DNA of 64,000 nt from Duganella rivi (lineage in GTDB: Bacteria > Pseudomonadota > Gammaproteobacteria > Burkholderiales > Burkholderiaceae_D), in the NCBI RefSeq assembly GCF_009857435.1, contig NZ_WWCK01000008.1, forward strand, positions 124,001-188,000, in the 5' to 3' direction. Positions 7,282-16,284 of the stretch are shown here, in pieces; position 1 is the stretch's first letter, and each line of letters opens with the position of its first letter. Made by a program: the position numbers and the translations under genes. A model generated the notes under the pieces. It was not told the origin of the DNA and did no database searches. It worked only from the letters and a program-made list of their open reading frames with translations.

Positions 7282-9684
7282 ATGACCAATTTCATCGTTA
7301 AAAAAGTAGCCGTGCTGGGCGCCGGCGTAATGGGCGCGCAGATTGCGGCCCACTGCGTCAACGCCAAAGTGCCTGTGGTGCTGTTCGACCTGCCAGGTAA
7401 GGAAGGCACGCCTAAGAATGGCATCGTGCTGAAAGCCATCGAGAACCTGAAAAAACTGTCGCCTGCACCACTGGGCAACAAAGAACACGCAGCGCTGATC
7501 GAAGTCGCCAACTACGAAGACGACCTGGCCAAGCTGGCCGAGTGCGACCTGATCATCGAAGCCATCGCCGAGCGCATGGACTGGAAACACGACCTGTACA
7601 AAAAGGTCGCTCCACACATTTCGCCAAACGCGATCTTCGCCTCGAACACCTCGGGTCTGTCGATCACCAAGCTGTCGGAAGGCTTCGACGCGGATCTGAA
7701 ATCGCGCTACTGCGGCGTACACTTCTTCAACCCACCGCGCTACATGCACCTGGTTGAAATCATCCCGACCGAGTTCACCAAGCCAGAAATCAGCGACCAG
7801 CTGGAAGGCTTCCTGACCTCGACCCTGGGCAAAGGCGTAGTCCGCGCCAAGGACACCCCGAACTTCATCGCTAACCGCGTTGGCGTGTTCGGCATCCTGG
7901 CCATCGTGCACGAAGCTGAAAAATTCGGCCTGTCGGTAGACGTGGTCGACGATCTGACCGGCGCCAAGCTGGGCCGCGCCAAGTCGGGTACCTTCCGTAC
8001 CGCCGACGTGGTCGGCCTGGACACCATGGGTCACGTGATCAAGACCATGCAAGACTACCTGCCGAACGATCCGTTCGCAGCCGTCTACAAAACCCCTGCG
8101 GTGCTGGCCAAGCTGGTAGAGAAGGGCGCGCTGGGCCAGAAGACCGGCGCCGGCTTCTACAAAAAAGTAGGCAAGGAAATCCAGCGCCTGGACTTCGCTA
8201 CCGGTGAATACGTCGCCGGCGGCGCCAAGGCAGCCGACATCGTGGCCCGCATCCTGAAAGAAAAGGATCCGGTCAAGAAGATGAAGGCCATGCGCGAATC
8301 GACCAACCCACAGGCGCAGTTCCTGTGGGCGATCTTCCGCGACGCTTTCCACTATATCGCCGTGCACCTCGACACCATCGCCGACAACGCGCGCGATGTT
8401 GACTTCGCCATGCGCTGGGGCTTCGGCTGGAACGTCGGCCCGTTCGAAACCTGGCAGGCATCCGGCTGGACTCAAGTGGCCCAGTGGGTGAAAGAAGACA
8501 TCGACGCTGGCCACGCACTGTGCTCGGCACCGCTGCCGGCGTGGGTATTCGAAGGCCCGGTCGCTGAAAAAGGCGGCGTCCACACCCCTGAAGGTTCGTG
8601 GTCGGCTGTATCGAAATCGTTCGTGCCACGTTCGGAACTGGCCGTGTACAAGCGCCAGGAATTCCGCGCCCCAGTACTGGGCTCGGGCGAAGTGGACGGC
8701 CGCAAAGCCGGCACCACCGTGCACGAAGACGACGACGTGCGCATCTGGCACTCGGGCGACGACGTCCTGGTGATCTCGCTGAAGACCAAGATGCACGTGA
8801 TCAGCCCAGGCGTGATCGCCGGCTTCCGTAAAGCACTGGCCGAAGCTGAGAAAAACTTCAAAGGCCTGGTGATCTGGAGCGCGGACGCAGCCGAAGGCGG
8901 CGCCTTCTCGGCCGGCGCCGACCTGCAATCGGCACTGCCAGCCTTCATGGCCGGCGGCGCCAAAGCAGTCGACCCGATCATCCGCGAACTGCAAGACACC
9001 TTCATGGCACTGAAGTACTCGAACGTGCCGGTGGTGGCTGCTGTTGCTGGCCTGGCGCTGGGCGGCGGCTGCGAAATGGCCCTGCACGCATCGAAGCGCG
9101 TAGCGTCGATCGAGTCCTACATCGGTCTGGTAGAAGTGGGCGTGGGCCTGATCCCTGCCGGCGGCGGCCTGAAAGAAGCGGCACAGCGTGCTTACAAAGA
9201 ATCGAAGGGTAACGACATCCTGCAATTCCTGAAAACCGGCTTCACCAACGCGGCTACCGCGAACGTGTCGAAATCGGCCCTGGAAGCGCAAGCGATGGGT
9301 TACCTGAAAGAAGACGACGTGATCGTGTTCAACCCATACGAACTGCTGCACGTGGCTAAGGTTGAAGCGCGCGCCATGTTCGACCGCGGCTACCGCGCGC
9401 CACTGAAAGCACCAGTGCAAGTGACCGGCCGCTACGGCTGGGCCACCATCAAGGCGCAACTGGTCAATATGCGCGACGGCGGTTTCATCTCCGCACACGA
9501 CTTCAAACTGGGCGACATGATCGCGCAGATCGTCAGCGGTGGTGATATCGACCAGGGTTCGTTCGTGAGCGAGCAGTGGCTGCTGGACATGGAGCGTAAA
9601 GCCTTCCTGGAGCTGCTGAACCATCCGAAAACCCAGGAACGCATCATGGGCATGCTGCAAACCGGTAAGCCAGTCCGCAACTAA
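7282..9684 (+). CDS. 3-hydroxyacyl-CoA dehydrogenase / enoyl-CoA hydratase fusion (FadN-like)
   Basis: This 800-residue protein begins with a Rossmann NAD-binding motif (VAVLGAGVMGAQIAAH), followed by the 3-hydroxyacyl-CoA dehydrogenase domain with GVHFFNPPRYMHLVEI and a C-terminal dehydrogenase repeat. A crotonase domain forms the last third (GAFSAGADL, VAGLALGGGCEMALHA). Dehydrogenase first and hydratase last is the FadN order, the reverse of FadB. It catalyses the second and third steps of beta-oxidation. It lies 18 bases after the acyl-CoA dehydrogenase and 11 bases before the thiolase. AGAGGA precedes ATG 7282. Confidence 0.92.
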   Translation: MTNFIVKKVAVLGAGVMGAQIAAHCVNAKVPVVLFDLPGKEGTPKNGIVLKAIENLKKLSPAPLGNKEHAALIEVANYEDDLAKLAECDLIIEAIAERMDWKHDLYKKVAPHISPNAIFASNTSGLSITKLSEGFDADLKSRYCGVHFFNPPRYMHLVEIIPTEFTKPEISDQLEGFLTSTLGKGVVRAKDTPNFIANRVGVFGILAIVHEAEKFGLSVDVVDDLTGAKLGRAKSGTFRTADVVGLDTMGHVIKTMQDYLPNDPFAAVYKTPAVLAKLVEKGALGQKTGAGFYKKVGKEIQRLDFATGEYVAGGAKAADIVARILKEKDPVKKMKAMRESTNPQAQFLWAIFRDAFHYIAVHLDTIADNARDVDFAMRWGFGWNVGPFETWQASGWTQVAQWVKEDIDAGHALCSAPLPAWVFEGPVAEKGGVHTPEGSWSAVSKSFVPRSELAVYKRQEFRAPVLGSGEVDGRKAGTTVHEDDDVRIWHSGDDVLVISLKTKMHVISPGVIAGFRKALAEAEKNFKGLVIWSADAAEGGAFSAGADLQSALPAFMAGGAKAVDPIIRELQDTFMALKYSNVPVVAAVAGLALGGGCEMALHASKRVASIESYIGLVEVGVGLIPAGGGLKEAAQRAYKESKGNDILQFLKTGFTNAATANVSKSALEAQAMGYLKEDDVIVFNPYELLHVAKVEARAMFDRGYRAPLKAPVQVTGRYGWATIKAQLVNMRDGGFISAHDFKLGDMIAQIVSGGDIDQGSFVSEQWLLDMERKAFLELLNHPKTQERIMGMLQTGKPVRN

Positions 9685-9695
9685 GGAATAAGACA

Positions 9696-10892
9696 ATGAG
9701 CAAACAAGTTCAAGACGCATACATCGTCGCCGCGACCCGCACCCCGATCGGTAAAGCACCGCGCGGCATGTTCAACAAAACCCGCCCGGACGACCTGCTG
9801 GTGCGCGTGATTCAATCGGCACTGGCACAGGCGCCTGGCCTGGATCCAGCGCTGATCACCGACGCCATCATCGGCTGCTCGTTCCCTGAAGCGGAACAGG
9901 GCTTCAACATCGCCCGTCAATCGGTACTGCTGGCAGGCCTGCCACGCACCGTCGGCGGCGTGACCATCAACCGCTACTGCGCATCGGGCATTACCGCGCT
10001 GGCCATGGCTGCTGACCGCATCCGCGTGGGCGAAGCCGACGTGATGCTGGCAGGCGGCGTCGAGTCGATGTCGATGGTGCCGATGATGGGCATCAAGCCG
10101 TCGATGAACATGAACATGTTCACCGACGACAACGTCGGCATGGCCTACGGCATGGGCCTGACCGCTGAGAAAGTGGCCGAGCAGTGGAAAGTGTCGCGCG
10201 AAGACCAGGATGCGTTCTCGGTTGAATCGCACCGCCGCGCGATCGCTGCACAGCAAGCTGGTTTCTTCAAGGACGAAACCACGCCAGTCGAGATCATCAC
10301 CCGCACGCCAGACTTGGCCACCGGCGAGATCAAAGTAAAAACCCGCACCGTCGACACCGACGAAGGCGCGCGTCCAGAAACCTCGATGGAAACCCTGGGC
10401 AAGCTGAAGCCAGTGTTCGCCGCCAAAGGTTCGGTCACCGCAGGTAACAGCTCGCAGATGTCGGACGGCGCTGGCGCGCTGCTGGTTGTTTCGGAAAAGA
10501 TCCTGAAACAACACAACCTGACTCCGCTGGCCAAGTTCTCGTCGTTCGCTGTGAAAGGCGTGCCACCAGAAATCATGGGTATCGGTCCTAAGTTCGCAAT
10601 TCCAGATGCTTGCAAAGCTGCCGGCATCACCCAGGACCAGCTGGACTGGATCGAACTGAACGAAGCGTTTGCAGCGCAGGCGCTGGCCGTGGTGCGCGAT
10701 CTGGGCCTGGACCCAGCCAAGGTCAACCCAATGGGCGGCGCAATCGCTCTGGGCCACCCGCTGGGCGCAACCGGTGCGATCCGCGCTGCGACCGTGGTGC
10801 ACGCACTGCGCCGCAACAACCTGAAGTACGGCATGGTCACCATGTGCGTCGGCGCAGGTATGGGCGCAGCAGGCATCATCGAGCGCGTGTAA
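9696..10892 (+). CDS. Acetyl-CoA C-acyltransferase (thiolase)
   Basis: This 398-residue thiolase has the acyl-accepting cysteine in NRYCASGITAL, the ELNEAFAAQAL motif, the GGAIALGHPLGATGAIR histidine motif and the C-terminal CVGAGMGAAGIIE active-site cysteine. It cleaves 3-ketoacyl-CoA in the last step of beta-oxidation and completes the set encoded by the two upstream genes. AAGGA precedes ATG 9696. A hairpin terminator follows 18 bases after the stop, marking the end of the three-enzyme transcript. Confidence 0.94.
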   Translation: MSKQVQDAYIVAATRTPIGKAPRGMFNKTRPDDLLVRVIQSALAQAPGLDPALITDAIIGCSFPEAEQGFNIARQSVLLAGLPRTVGGVTINRYCASGITALAMAADRIRVGEADVMLAGGVESMSMVPMMGIKPSMNMNMFTDDNVGMAYGMGLTAEKVAEQWKVSREDQDAFSVESHRRAIAAQQAGFFKDETTPVEIITRTPDLATGEIKVKTRTVDTDEGARPETSMETLGKLKPVFAAKGSVTAGNSSQMSDGAGALLVVSEKILKQHNLTPLAKFSSFAVKGVPPEIMGIGPKFAIPDACKAAGITQDQLDWIELNEAFAAQALAVVRDLGLDPAKVNPMGGAIALGHPLGATGAIRAATVVHALRRNNLKYGMVTMCVGAGMGAAGIIERV

Positions 10893-10910
10893 TCACGACA
10901 TCGCGATAAA

Positions 10911-10932
10911 AAAGGGCGCTGCGGCGCCCTTT
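10911..10932 (+). terminator. Intrinsic terminator after the thiolase gene
   Basis: A perfect 9-bp stem (AAAGGGCGC, 10911-10919; GCGCCCTTT, 10924-10932) encloses a 4-base TGCG loop, with an A-rich run before it. It separates the thiolase gene from the crotonase gene that starts 17 bases later. The T-run is short and interrupted, so termination may be partial. Confidence 0.75.
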
Positions 10933-10948
10933 CATTTTGGAGACACAA

Positions 10949-11722
10949 ATGGATATTCTGAGCAGCATTAACGACGGCATCCTGACCCTGGAATTCAACC
11001 GTCCAGAACGCAAGAACGCGATCACCGCGGAGATGTACCAGCTGATGGCCGACGCCCTCAACGACGCCGAAGGCAACGCCGATGTACGCGCCATCCTGAT
11101 CGTTGGCAAGCCGGAGATTTTCACCGCCGGTAACGACCTGGAAGACTTCATGAAAAACGCCCCATCGAGCGGCGCGATTGAAGACCGTTCGGTGTACAAA
11201 TACATGATGGCCCTGAGTGGCTCGACCAAGCCTATCGTGGCGGCGGTCTCGGGCAACGCGGTCGGCATCGGCACTACGCTGCTGATGCACTGCGACCTGG
11301 TGTACGCAGCCGACAACGCCAAGTTCTCAATGCCGTTCGTGCAGCTGGGCTTGTGTCCTGAGTTTGGTTCCAGCCTGCTGCTGACCCAAATCGCCGGCTA
11401 CCCGCGTGCAGCGGAAAAGCTGATGCTGGGTGAAGCGTTTGGCGCGCAAGAAGCGCTGGAGATGGGCCTGGTATCGAAAGTACTGCCAGTGGACGAACTG
11501 CGCGCCTTTGCAGAAGGCCAGGCCGCCAAACTGGTCGCCTTGCCAGCGAGCTCGATCCGCGTGACGAAAGAACTGATGAAAGCCGCCCGCAAAGCAACAG
11601 TGAGCGAAGCCATCGCCGCCGAAAACATCCACTTCGGAAAAATGCTCTCCTCCCCAGAAGCCCGCGAAGCCTTCATGGCCTTCTTCCAGAAGCGCAAGCC
11701 GGACTTCAAGCAGTTCTCGTAA
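10949..11722 (+). CDS. Crotonase family protein, probably a delta3,delta2-enoyl-CoA isomerase
   Basis: The start is ATG 10949 with GGAGA at 10939-10943, giving 257 residues. The fold is crotonase: RKNAITAEMYQ, the oxyanion-hole segment FTAGNDLEDF, and SGNAVGIGTTLLMHCDL. The first hydratase glutamate position reads GIGTTLL rather than the usual GGxEL, while a glutamate is kept in LGLCPEFGSSLLL. That single-Glu pattern is typical of enoyl-CoA isomerases such as the peroxisomal ECI type. It could help oxidise unsaturated fatty acids with the upstream genes. Annotation as enoyl-CoA hydratase is the alternative. Confidence 0.85.
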   Translation: MDILSSINDGILTLEFNRPERKNAITAEMYQLMADALNDAEGNADVRAILIVGKPEIFTAGNDLEDFMKNAPSSGAIEDRSVYKYMMALSGSTKPIVAAVSGNAVGIGTTLLMHCDLVYAADNAKFSMPFVQLGLCPEFGSSLLLTQIAGYPRAAEKLMLGEAFGAQEALEMGLVSKVLPVDELRAFAEGQAAKLVALPASSIRVTKELMKAARKATVSEAIAAENIHFGKMLSSPEAREAFMAFFQKRKPDFKQFS

Positions 11723-11725
11723 TCC

Positions 11726-12049
11726 TCAGTGAGGCAGGTAGCGCAGGGCAGCGATAATCAGGCTGCTTTGCGCTATCAAGCTTGCGACGAACCATTTCAG
11801 CATCTCAGCCTTAAGTCCCGCGATGTCAGCCCTGAGTCCCGCAATTTCGCCCGTGACTCCTGCTATTTGTTCTTTGATATAAAGCGCTACCCACTCTTTT
11901 AGTCTCACTTCGAGTTCCTTCAAGTCATCTTTGGTGGCGACTTGGCCCATCACCTCGGTCAATATCTGTGCGTGCACCTCCGCCTGCTCGCGCGGTACGC
12001 CGACCGCTTCAAGCCGTTTGCAATAACCGAGGGTGTCAAGTGAGTTCAT
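11726..12049 (-). CDS. DUF1640-like coiled-coil protein with C-terminal membrane helix
   Basis: The 107-residue product has an N-terminal helical segment (RLEAVGVPREQAEVHAQIL), a VATKDDLKELEVRLKEW coiled coil, heptad-like GEIAGLRADIAGLKAE, and a final hydrophobic helix (LIAQSSLIIAALRYL). This layout matches small DUF1640/CCDC90-like bacterial proteins of unknown function. Its 3' end faces the crotonase gene 3 bases away. No function is assigned. Confidence 0.7.
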   Translation of the reverse strand: MNSLDTLGYCKRLEAVGVPREQAEVHAQILTEVMGQVATKDDLKELEVRLKEWVALYIKEQIAGVTGEIAGLRADIAGLKAEMLKWFVASLIAQSSLIIAALRYLPH

Positions 12050-12110
12050 TCGTTCAGTATGTGCTTTTCCTCGGCGATTGCAAGAGCGGCGCTATGAGCT
12101 GCGTCAATAA

Positions 12111-12509
12111 CTAAATCTGAGACTCTGCCCAGACCAGATTCCATAGGTGGCCGTCGAGGTCTTCGAAGCCTTGGTCGTACATGAAGCCGTGGTCTTCGGG
12201 CGGGTGGGGGATGCGGGCGCCGGCGGCGGTGGCTTTGGCGATCAGGCTGTCGACTTCTGCGCGGCTTTCGCAGCTCAGGCAGATGATGACTTCGTTGGCT
12301 GCTTTGGCGTTCACTACCGGCTTGTTGATCAGGGAGTTGAAGAACGCTTCGGTCATCAGCATGGCGCGGATGTCGTTGCCGACGATTTCCATGAACGCCG
12401 CCTGGTCGTTGCTGAATTTGTCGCTGAAGGTGAAGCCCAGCGCGGTAAAGAAAGCCTTGGATTTTTCCAGGTCTTTGACCGGCAGGTTGAAGATGATCTG
12501 TTTGTGCAT
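12111..12509 (-). CDS. VOC family (glyoxalase/bleomycin-resistance fold) protein
   Basis: This 132-residue single-domain protein opens with HKQIIFNLPVKDLEKSKAFF and ends with FEDLDGHLWNLVW, the usual start and end of a vicinal oxygen chelate unit. The second metal ligand positions are less clear. Such proteins include glyoxalases, dioxygenases and drug-binding proteins, and the substrate here cannot be told. It stands alone on the minus strand between the DUF1640-like gene and the GntR regulator. GAGG lies just before its ATG. Confidence 0.85.
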   Translation of the reverse strand: MHKQIIFNLPVKDLEKSKAFFTALGFTFSDKFSNDQAAFMEIVGNDIRAMLMTEAFFNSLINKPVVNAKAANEVIICLSCESRAEVDSLIAKATAAGARIPHPPEDHGFMYDQGFEDLDGHLWNLVWAESQI

Positions 12510-12579
12510 GACGCCTCCTCGGTTGAAAAGATAGGTATTACTATCTCACGACGAGCGGAGGCACACGACATCGACAAGC

Positions 12580-13251
12580 TTATTTCGAAGATTTTCGTTG
12601 CGACAAAATGAATTGCTCAAGATCCTTGCTGGCGTGCTCGATGTGTCGTTTCAGCAGGGCCGCTGCACTGCGCACATCGCCAGTCCGGCATAGCTGCACC
12701 AACTCTTCATGTTCCTGCTGCGCCTGGCGAATGCTGTCAGCGCTCAAGGACAACTGCATGCGCGTATAGCGATCGGTCTGCTGCAACAGCGTGGCCACGA
12801 TCGCCGCCGTGCGCGGCTGTTCCGCGCGCGACAGCAGTACCTCGTGCAGGCGCGTGTTGAGCTCGCCCCAGCGGGTGGTGTGCTGGGCGTGCAGTTCCAC
12901 CTTGTATTCGGCCAGGATGGCGTCGAGCTCGGCGTAGTCTTCGGCAGTCAGGCGCGGCGCGGATTTCTTCAACAGCACCGGCTCCAGCAAGCTGCGCAGC
13001 ATGAACAGCTCGCTGATTTCTTCGATCGACAGGCCAGACACCACCGCGCCTTTGTGCGGGACGATTTTCACCAGTCCTTCGCCTTCCAGCTGCACCAGCG
13101 CTTCGCGCACCGGAATCCGGCTGATGCCGAACTCGGCCGCGAGCGCATCTTGCCGCAGCGAGACGCCTTCCGGCAACTCGCCCGACATGATCTTGCGGCG
13201 CAGGGCGTCCGCCGCCTGCTCCGCTACGGTGGTGACGGCAAATCCCTTCAC
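12580..13251 (-). CDS. GntR family regulator (FadR/FCD subfamily)
   Basis: The 223-residue product has an N-terminal GntR winged helix (AADALRRKIMSGELPEGVSL, GISRIPVREALVQLEGEGLV) and an all-helical FCD effector domain with typical acidic and histidine positions. Its start overlaps the stop of the upstream DHDPS-family gene by 4 bases, so the two form an operon in which it probably controls its own transcript. Such regulators usually sense organic acids, which fits a linked aldolase-type lyase. Confidence 0.9.
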   Translation of the reverse strand: MKGFAVTTVAEQAADALRRKIMSGELPEGVSLRQDALAAEFGISRIPVREALVQLEGEGLVKIVPHKGAVVSGLSIEEISELFMLRSLLEPVLLKKSAPRLTAEDYAELDAILAEYKVELHAQHTTRWGELNTRLHEVLLSRAEQPRTAAIVATLLQQTDRYTRMQLSLSADSIRQAQQEHEELVQLCRTGDVRSAAALLKRHIEHASKDLEQFILSQRKSSK

Positions 13252-14192
13252 GCCGACACTTCTTTCGACCAGCTGGCGTACCAGGTGCGGAACAGCGCGT
13301 ATTGCGTTTCAGCGTAGCGGCGCTGGCTGGCGCTCAGTTCGTCGGTCTCGTTGAAGTGCAGGGTGTATTCCTTGTCGCCGTTCAGCACCATCAGGTACTT
13401 GTAGAACAGCACCAGGTCGGTGCCTTCGTCGAACGAGGACAGCACCAGCAGCGCGGCTTCCAGCTGGCGCGCCTGGCGGCGCGCCACCGCATCGCCGGCC
13501 GCCGCCTTGCGCGACAGCGCCACCAACTGCAGCACTTCGCGCGGCAGCGCATTGCCGATGCCGGTGATGGCGCCGGTCGCGCCGCAGTTGACGAAGCCAT
13601 GGAACACCTGGGTATCCACGCCCACCATCAGGGTGACGTCGTTGTCCTGGCTGGTGATGTGTTCGGCTGCGTAGCGCAGGTCGGCGGCGCCGCCGAATTC
13701 CTTGAAACCGATCAGGTTAGGGTGCTTGGCGCGCAGTTCGAAGAACAGGTCGGCGCGTGTGGCGAAGCCGTAGTACGGGCTGTTGTAGATTACGGCCGGC
13801 AGTTTCGGCGCCGCTTCCAGCACGGCCGAGAAGTGGGCTTTCTGCGCCGCCGGCGACGAGCCGCGCGACAGTACCCGTGGAATCACCATCAAGCCGTGCG
13901 CGCCGACCTTGGCCGCGTGCGCCGCGTGCGATACCGCTTCCTTCGAGTTGACCGCGCCGGTGCCGACGATGGTCGGCACGCCGGCCGCGACCAGGCGGGC
14001 CACGCCTTCCTGGCGCTGTGCTTCGGTCAGCAGCGGCCAGTCGCCCATCGAGCCGCAATACACCACGGCGCTCATGCCGGCATCGATCAGTTCACGGCCT
14101 TTTTTGACCAGCGCGTCGAAGTCGGGCGTGCGGTCGGCTTTGCAAGGCGTCATCAGGGCCGGGATGGTGCCAGTGAAAATATTGTCGCTCAT
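13248..14192 (-). CDS. Dihydrodipicolinate synthase family lyase
   Basis: This 314-residue TIM-barrel protein has the family catalytic tyrosine in VIYNSPYYGF and the Schiff-base lysine in LIGFKEFGG. The substrate loop reads CGSMGDWPLLT instead of the GTTGE motif of true DapA, so it is unlikely to make dihydrodipicolinate. It is paired with a GntR/FCD regulator, which suggests a catabolic lyase or deaminase. A pyrroline-4-hydroxy-2-carboxylate deaminase of hydroxyproline breakdown is one possibility, but no other hydroxyproline gene is present. GGAA precedes the ATG. Confidence 0.85.
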   Translation of the reverse strand: MSDNIFTGTIPALMTPCKADRTPDFDALVKKGRELIDAGMSAVVYCGSMGDWPLLTEAQRQEGVARLVAAGVPTIVGTGAVNSKEAVSHAAHAAKVGAHGLMVIPRVLSRGSSPAAQKAHFSAVLEAAPKLPAVIYNSPYYGFATRADLFFELRAKHPNLIGFKEFGGAADLRYAAEHITSQDNDVTLMVGVDTQVFHGFVNCGATGAITGIGNALPREVLQLVALSRKAAAGDAVARRQARQLEAALLVLSSFDEGTDLVLFYKYLMVLNGDKEYTLHFNETDELSASQRRYAETQYALFRTWYASWSKEVSA

Positions 14193-14228
14193 GGTGTTTC
14201 CTTCAGGCTGCGTTAGAGGGGTGCAGGC

Positions 14229-14257
14229 ATCATACCTATTTTGGATATTTTATACAA
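14229..14257 (-). promoter_or_regulatory. Promoter of the DHDPS-family/GntR operon
   Basis: On the minus strand TTGTAT (14252-14257) and TATGAT (14229-14234) are separated by exactly 17 bases and lie about 37 bases before the lyase start codon. The -35 overlaps TTGTATA, a half-site resembling FadR-subfamily operators, which would let the encoded GntR protein repress its own operon. The operator reading is inference. Confidence 0.5.
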
Positions 14258-14345
14258 TCTGAAGTTTCGCTGGTTCCATTTCGCGTTACTGGGGTGATTG
14301 TTTTTGTTGTAATATTGACAGAATTTATTCCGCAAAAGCTTACGC

Positions 14346-16283
14346 ATGCCTCTCTCTCATCCTGTTGTTCGCTCCCTCCGCGCCGGACTGTTGTTATTGG
14401 CAGTTGTTGGGTTGACCAGTCTTTATCTTGATCGCGTGTGGAGTGGCTCGGTTGACTTGGCCCACCATTACGCGCTGGTGGTGCGCTTAATGGAACATGG
14501 CCACGCGGCGTTTTCGTTTGATCCCAGCCTCAACGAGATGAACGTGTACCCGCGCCTCGCCCACCACGTGGCGGCGGGCATCGGCCGCTGGCTGGAGTCG
14601 CCTTTCATGGGCGTGCAGGTGCTGGCGGTGCTGAGCGTGGCGGCAGTGTGGGCTGCCCTGGCGTGGCTGCTGACCAGTTTGCCGCTGCGCGTCGCCGCCA
14701 AGGCGGTCGTGGTGCTGGCGGGCTTGCTGGCGCTGAACCGCTGGAGCATCCACATGCCGCTGCACGGCGATGAGGTGATAAATAATTTCTTCCTGCCGCA
14801 GTTGCTGGGCCAAGTGCTGTGCGTGGCGATCATGCTGCTCAGCCTCGAGTTGGAAAAGCGCGCCGTGGCGGCATGGCTGCGCTATGGCTTGCTGGCGCCG
14901 GCGATTTATTGGATGACCGGCTTGCACCTGCTGCCCGCGCTGACCCTGTTGCTGATGATGGGCGGCTTGATCGCGCTGGATTTACTGCAGCAGTGGCGCC
15001 GGCGGGATCCCAGCATCACGGTCAGCGCTGCGGTGGGCGTGGCTTGCTGGCTGGCGGCGCTCGGCGCCCTGATCAGCCATCCGGCGTTTGCCGCGATGCG
15101 CGAGATCAGCAAGGCCAACGGCTACTTGCCACTGCCCTACCTGGATAACGTGCCGGCATTGATGGGCTACAGCGTGGTGATCGTGCTGGTTTCGGTCGCG
15201 CTGCTGTTTTACTGGGCGCGCTTGCAGCAGGCGGTCGACTACCTGGCGTTGAAGTGGATCGGCTTGTATGGACTGGCCATCGCTGCAGGCTGCCTCGCGC
15301 AGGGCGTGGCGCTGTGGCTGGGCATGGGCTCGGACTACGCGATCCGCAAGTACGTGTACGCGCTCGATACCGCGCTGCTGCTGGAACTGGCACTGCTGCC
15401 GGCCTTGCTGTGGCGGCGCAAGGCTGCTGCTGCGCCGCAGGGCAAGCCGTGGGCGCTGGCGCAGTGCGTGCTGCCGGCGTTGCTGATGGTGCTGGCCTGC
15501 GCCGCCGTGGTGCCCGACCGCCAGGGTATGCATGCCCGCGACATCGTGGCACTGGAGCGCGCGGTAACGGCGCTGCGCGATCGCAGCCCAGCCATTAGCG
15601 GCAAGTCCGATTACGCTACAGGCTTGCCTGACGCTTCCGGCGTGATCGAGTACATGTTCTCCATCGGCCTGTTGCACGTGTCGCGCATGGATGATCCGAA
15701 TTCCGTGAGCCTGCTCCACCAGCGCGACATCAATAGCTGGCACCGCGCCGGCCGCGTGATCGTGTCCGCGCACAGTTATTACGACCAGGCGCCGGCCTGC
15801 CGCCTCGGCGCGCCGCTGGGCGGGCTGGTGGCGCTGGACGCCGCCTGCGCCGGGCGGCACGTGGTGGTCGGCCGCCGCATTGAATTCTCCGGCATCGACC
15901 AGCGCGACCGCTGTATCCTCAGCGGCTTCAGCGTGCGCGAGCGCGACGGCACGTGGACCGATGCCGGGCAAGCCATCCTGCGCTGCCCGCGCGTGCCGGT
16001 CAGCGGCAAGGCGCCGGGCCATGTCGAGCTGACCGCCGCCGCCTTCCGTGGCGACCTCCGTCCGCAGCAGGTGCAATTGTCCGCCGATGGCCTGCCGCAG
16101 CAGCAGGCCGTGTATCGCAGCGGCGGTTACGAAAAAGTATTGCTGCCGCTGCGCGCCGACGCGTCGCCGGAAGTGGTGATCGTGTTGAATTTGCCGGACG
16201 CCGCCTCGCCCAAGCAACTGGGCTTGGGACAGGATGGGCGCCGGCTCGGCCTGTTCGTGCAATCCATCGAGTACAAGGAATAA
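14346..16283 (+). CDS. Polytopic membrane protein of unknown function
   Basis: The 645-residue protein has about ten to twelve hydrophobic helices across the first 400 residues (for example LRAGLLLLAVVGLTSLYL and LALLPALLW). A soluble C-terminal region of about 240 residues follows, rich in Arg/Cys and beta-prone. An acidic first loop follows helix 1 (SGSVDLAHHYALVVRLME). This topology, with an early Asp and a long extracytoplasmic tail, recalls GT-C glycosyltransferases, but no diagnostic motif was recognised. It ends one base from the convergent MFS gene. Confidence 0.75.
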   Translation: MPLSHPVVRSLRAGLLLLAVVGLTSLYLDRVWSGSVDLAHHYALVVRLMEHGHAAFSFDPSLNEMNVYPRLAHHVAAGIGRWLESPFMGVQVLAVLSVAAVWAALAWLLTSLPLRVAAKAVVVLAGLLALNRWSIHMPLHGDEVINNFFLPQLLGQVLCVAIMLLSLELEKRAVAAWLRYGLLAPAIYWMTGLHLLPALTLLLMMGGLIALDLLQQWRRRDPSITVSAAVGVACWLAALGALISHPAFAAMREISKANGYLPLPYLDNVPALMGYSVVIVLVSVALLFYWARLQQAVDYLALKWIGLYGLAIAAGCLAQGVALWLGMGSDYAIRKYVYALDTALLLELALLPALLWRRKAAAAPQGKPWALAQCVLPALLMVLACAAVVPDRQGMHARDIVALERAVTALRDRSPAISGKSDYATGLPDASGVIEYMFSIGLLHVSRMDDPNSVSLLHQRDINSWHRAGRVIVSAHSYYDQAPACRLGAPLGGLVALDAACAGRHVVVGRRIEFSGIDQRDRCILSGFSVRERDGTWTDAGQAILRCPRVPVSGKAPGHVELTAAAFRGDLRPQQVQLSADGLPQQQAVYRSGGYEKVLLPLRADASPEVVIVLNLPDAASPKQLGLGQDGRRLGLFVQSIEYKE

Positions 16284-16284
16284 A

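Noticed and set aside
5434-9759. 1441-codon minus-strand open frame
   Set aside because: It covers two clear beta-oxidation genes, lacks protein-like features (rich in Arg, His, Gln and Val) and results from codon bias on the other strand.
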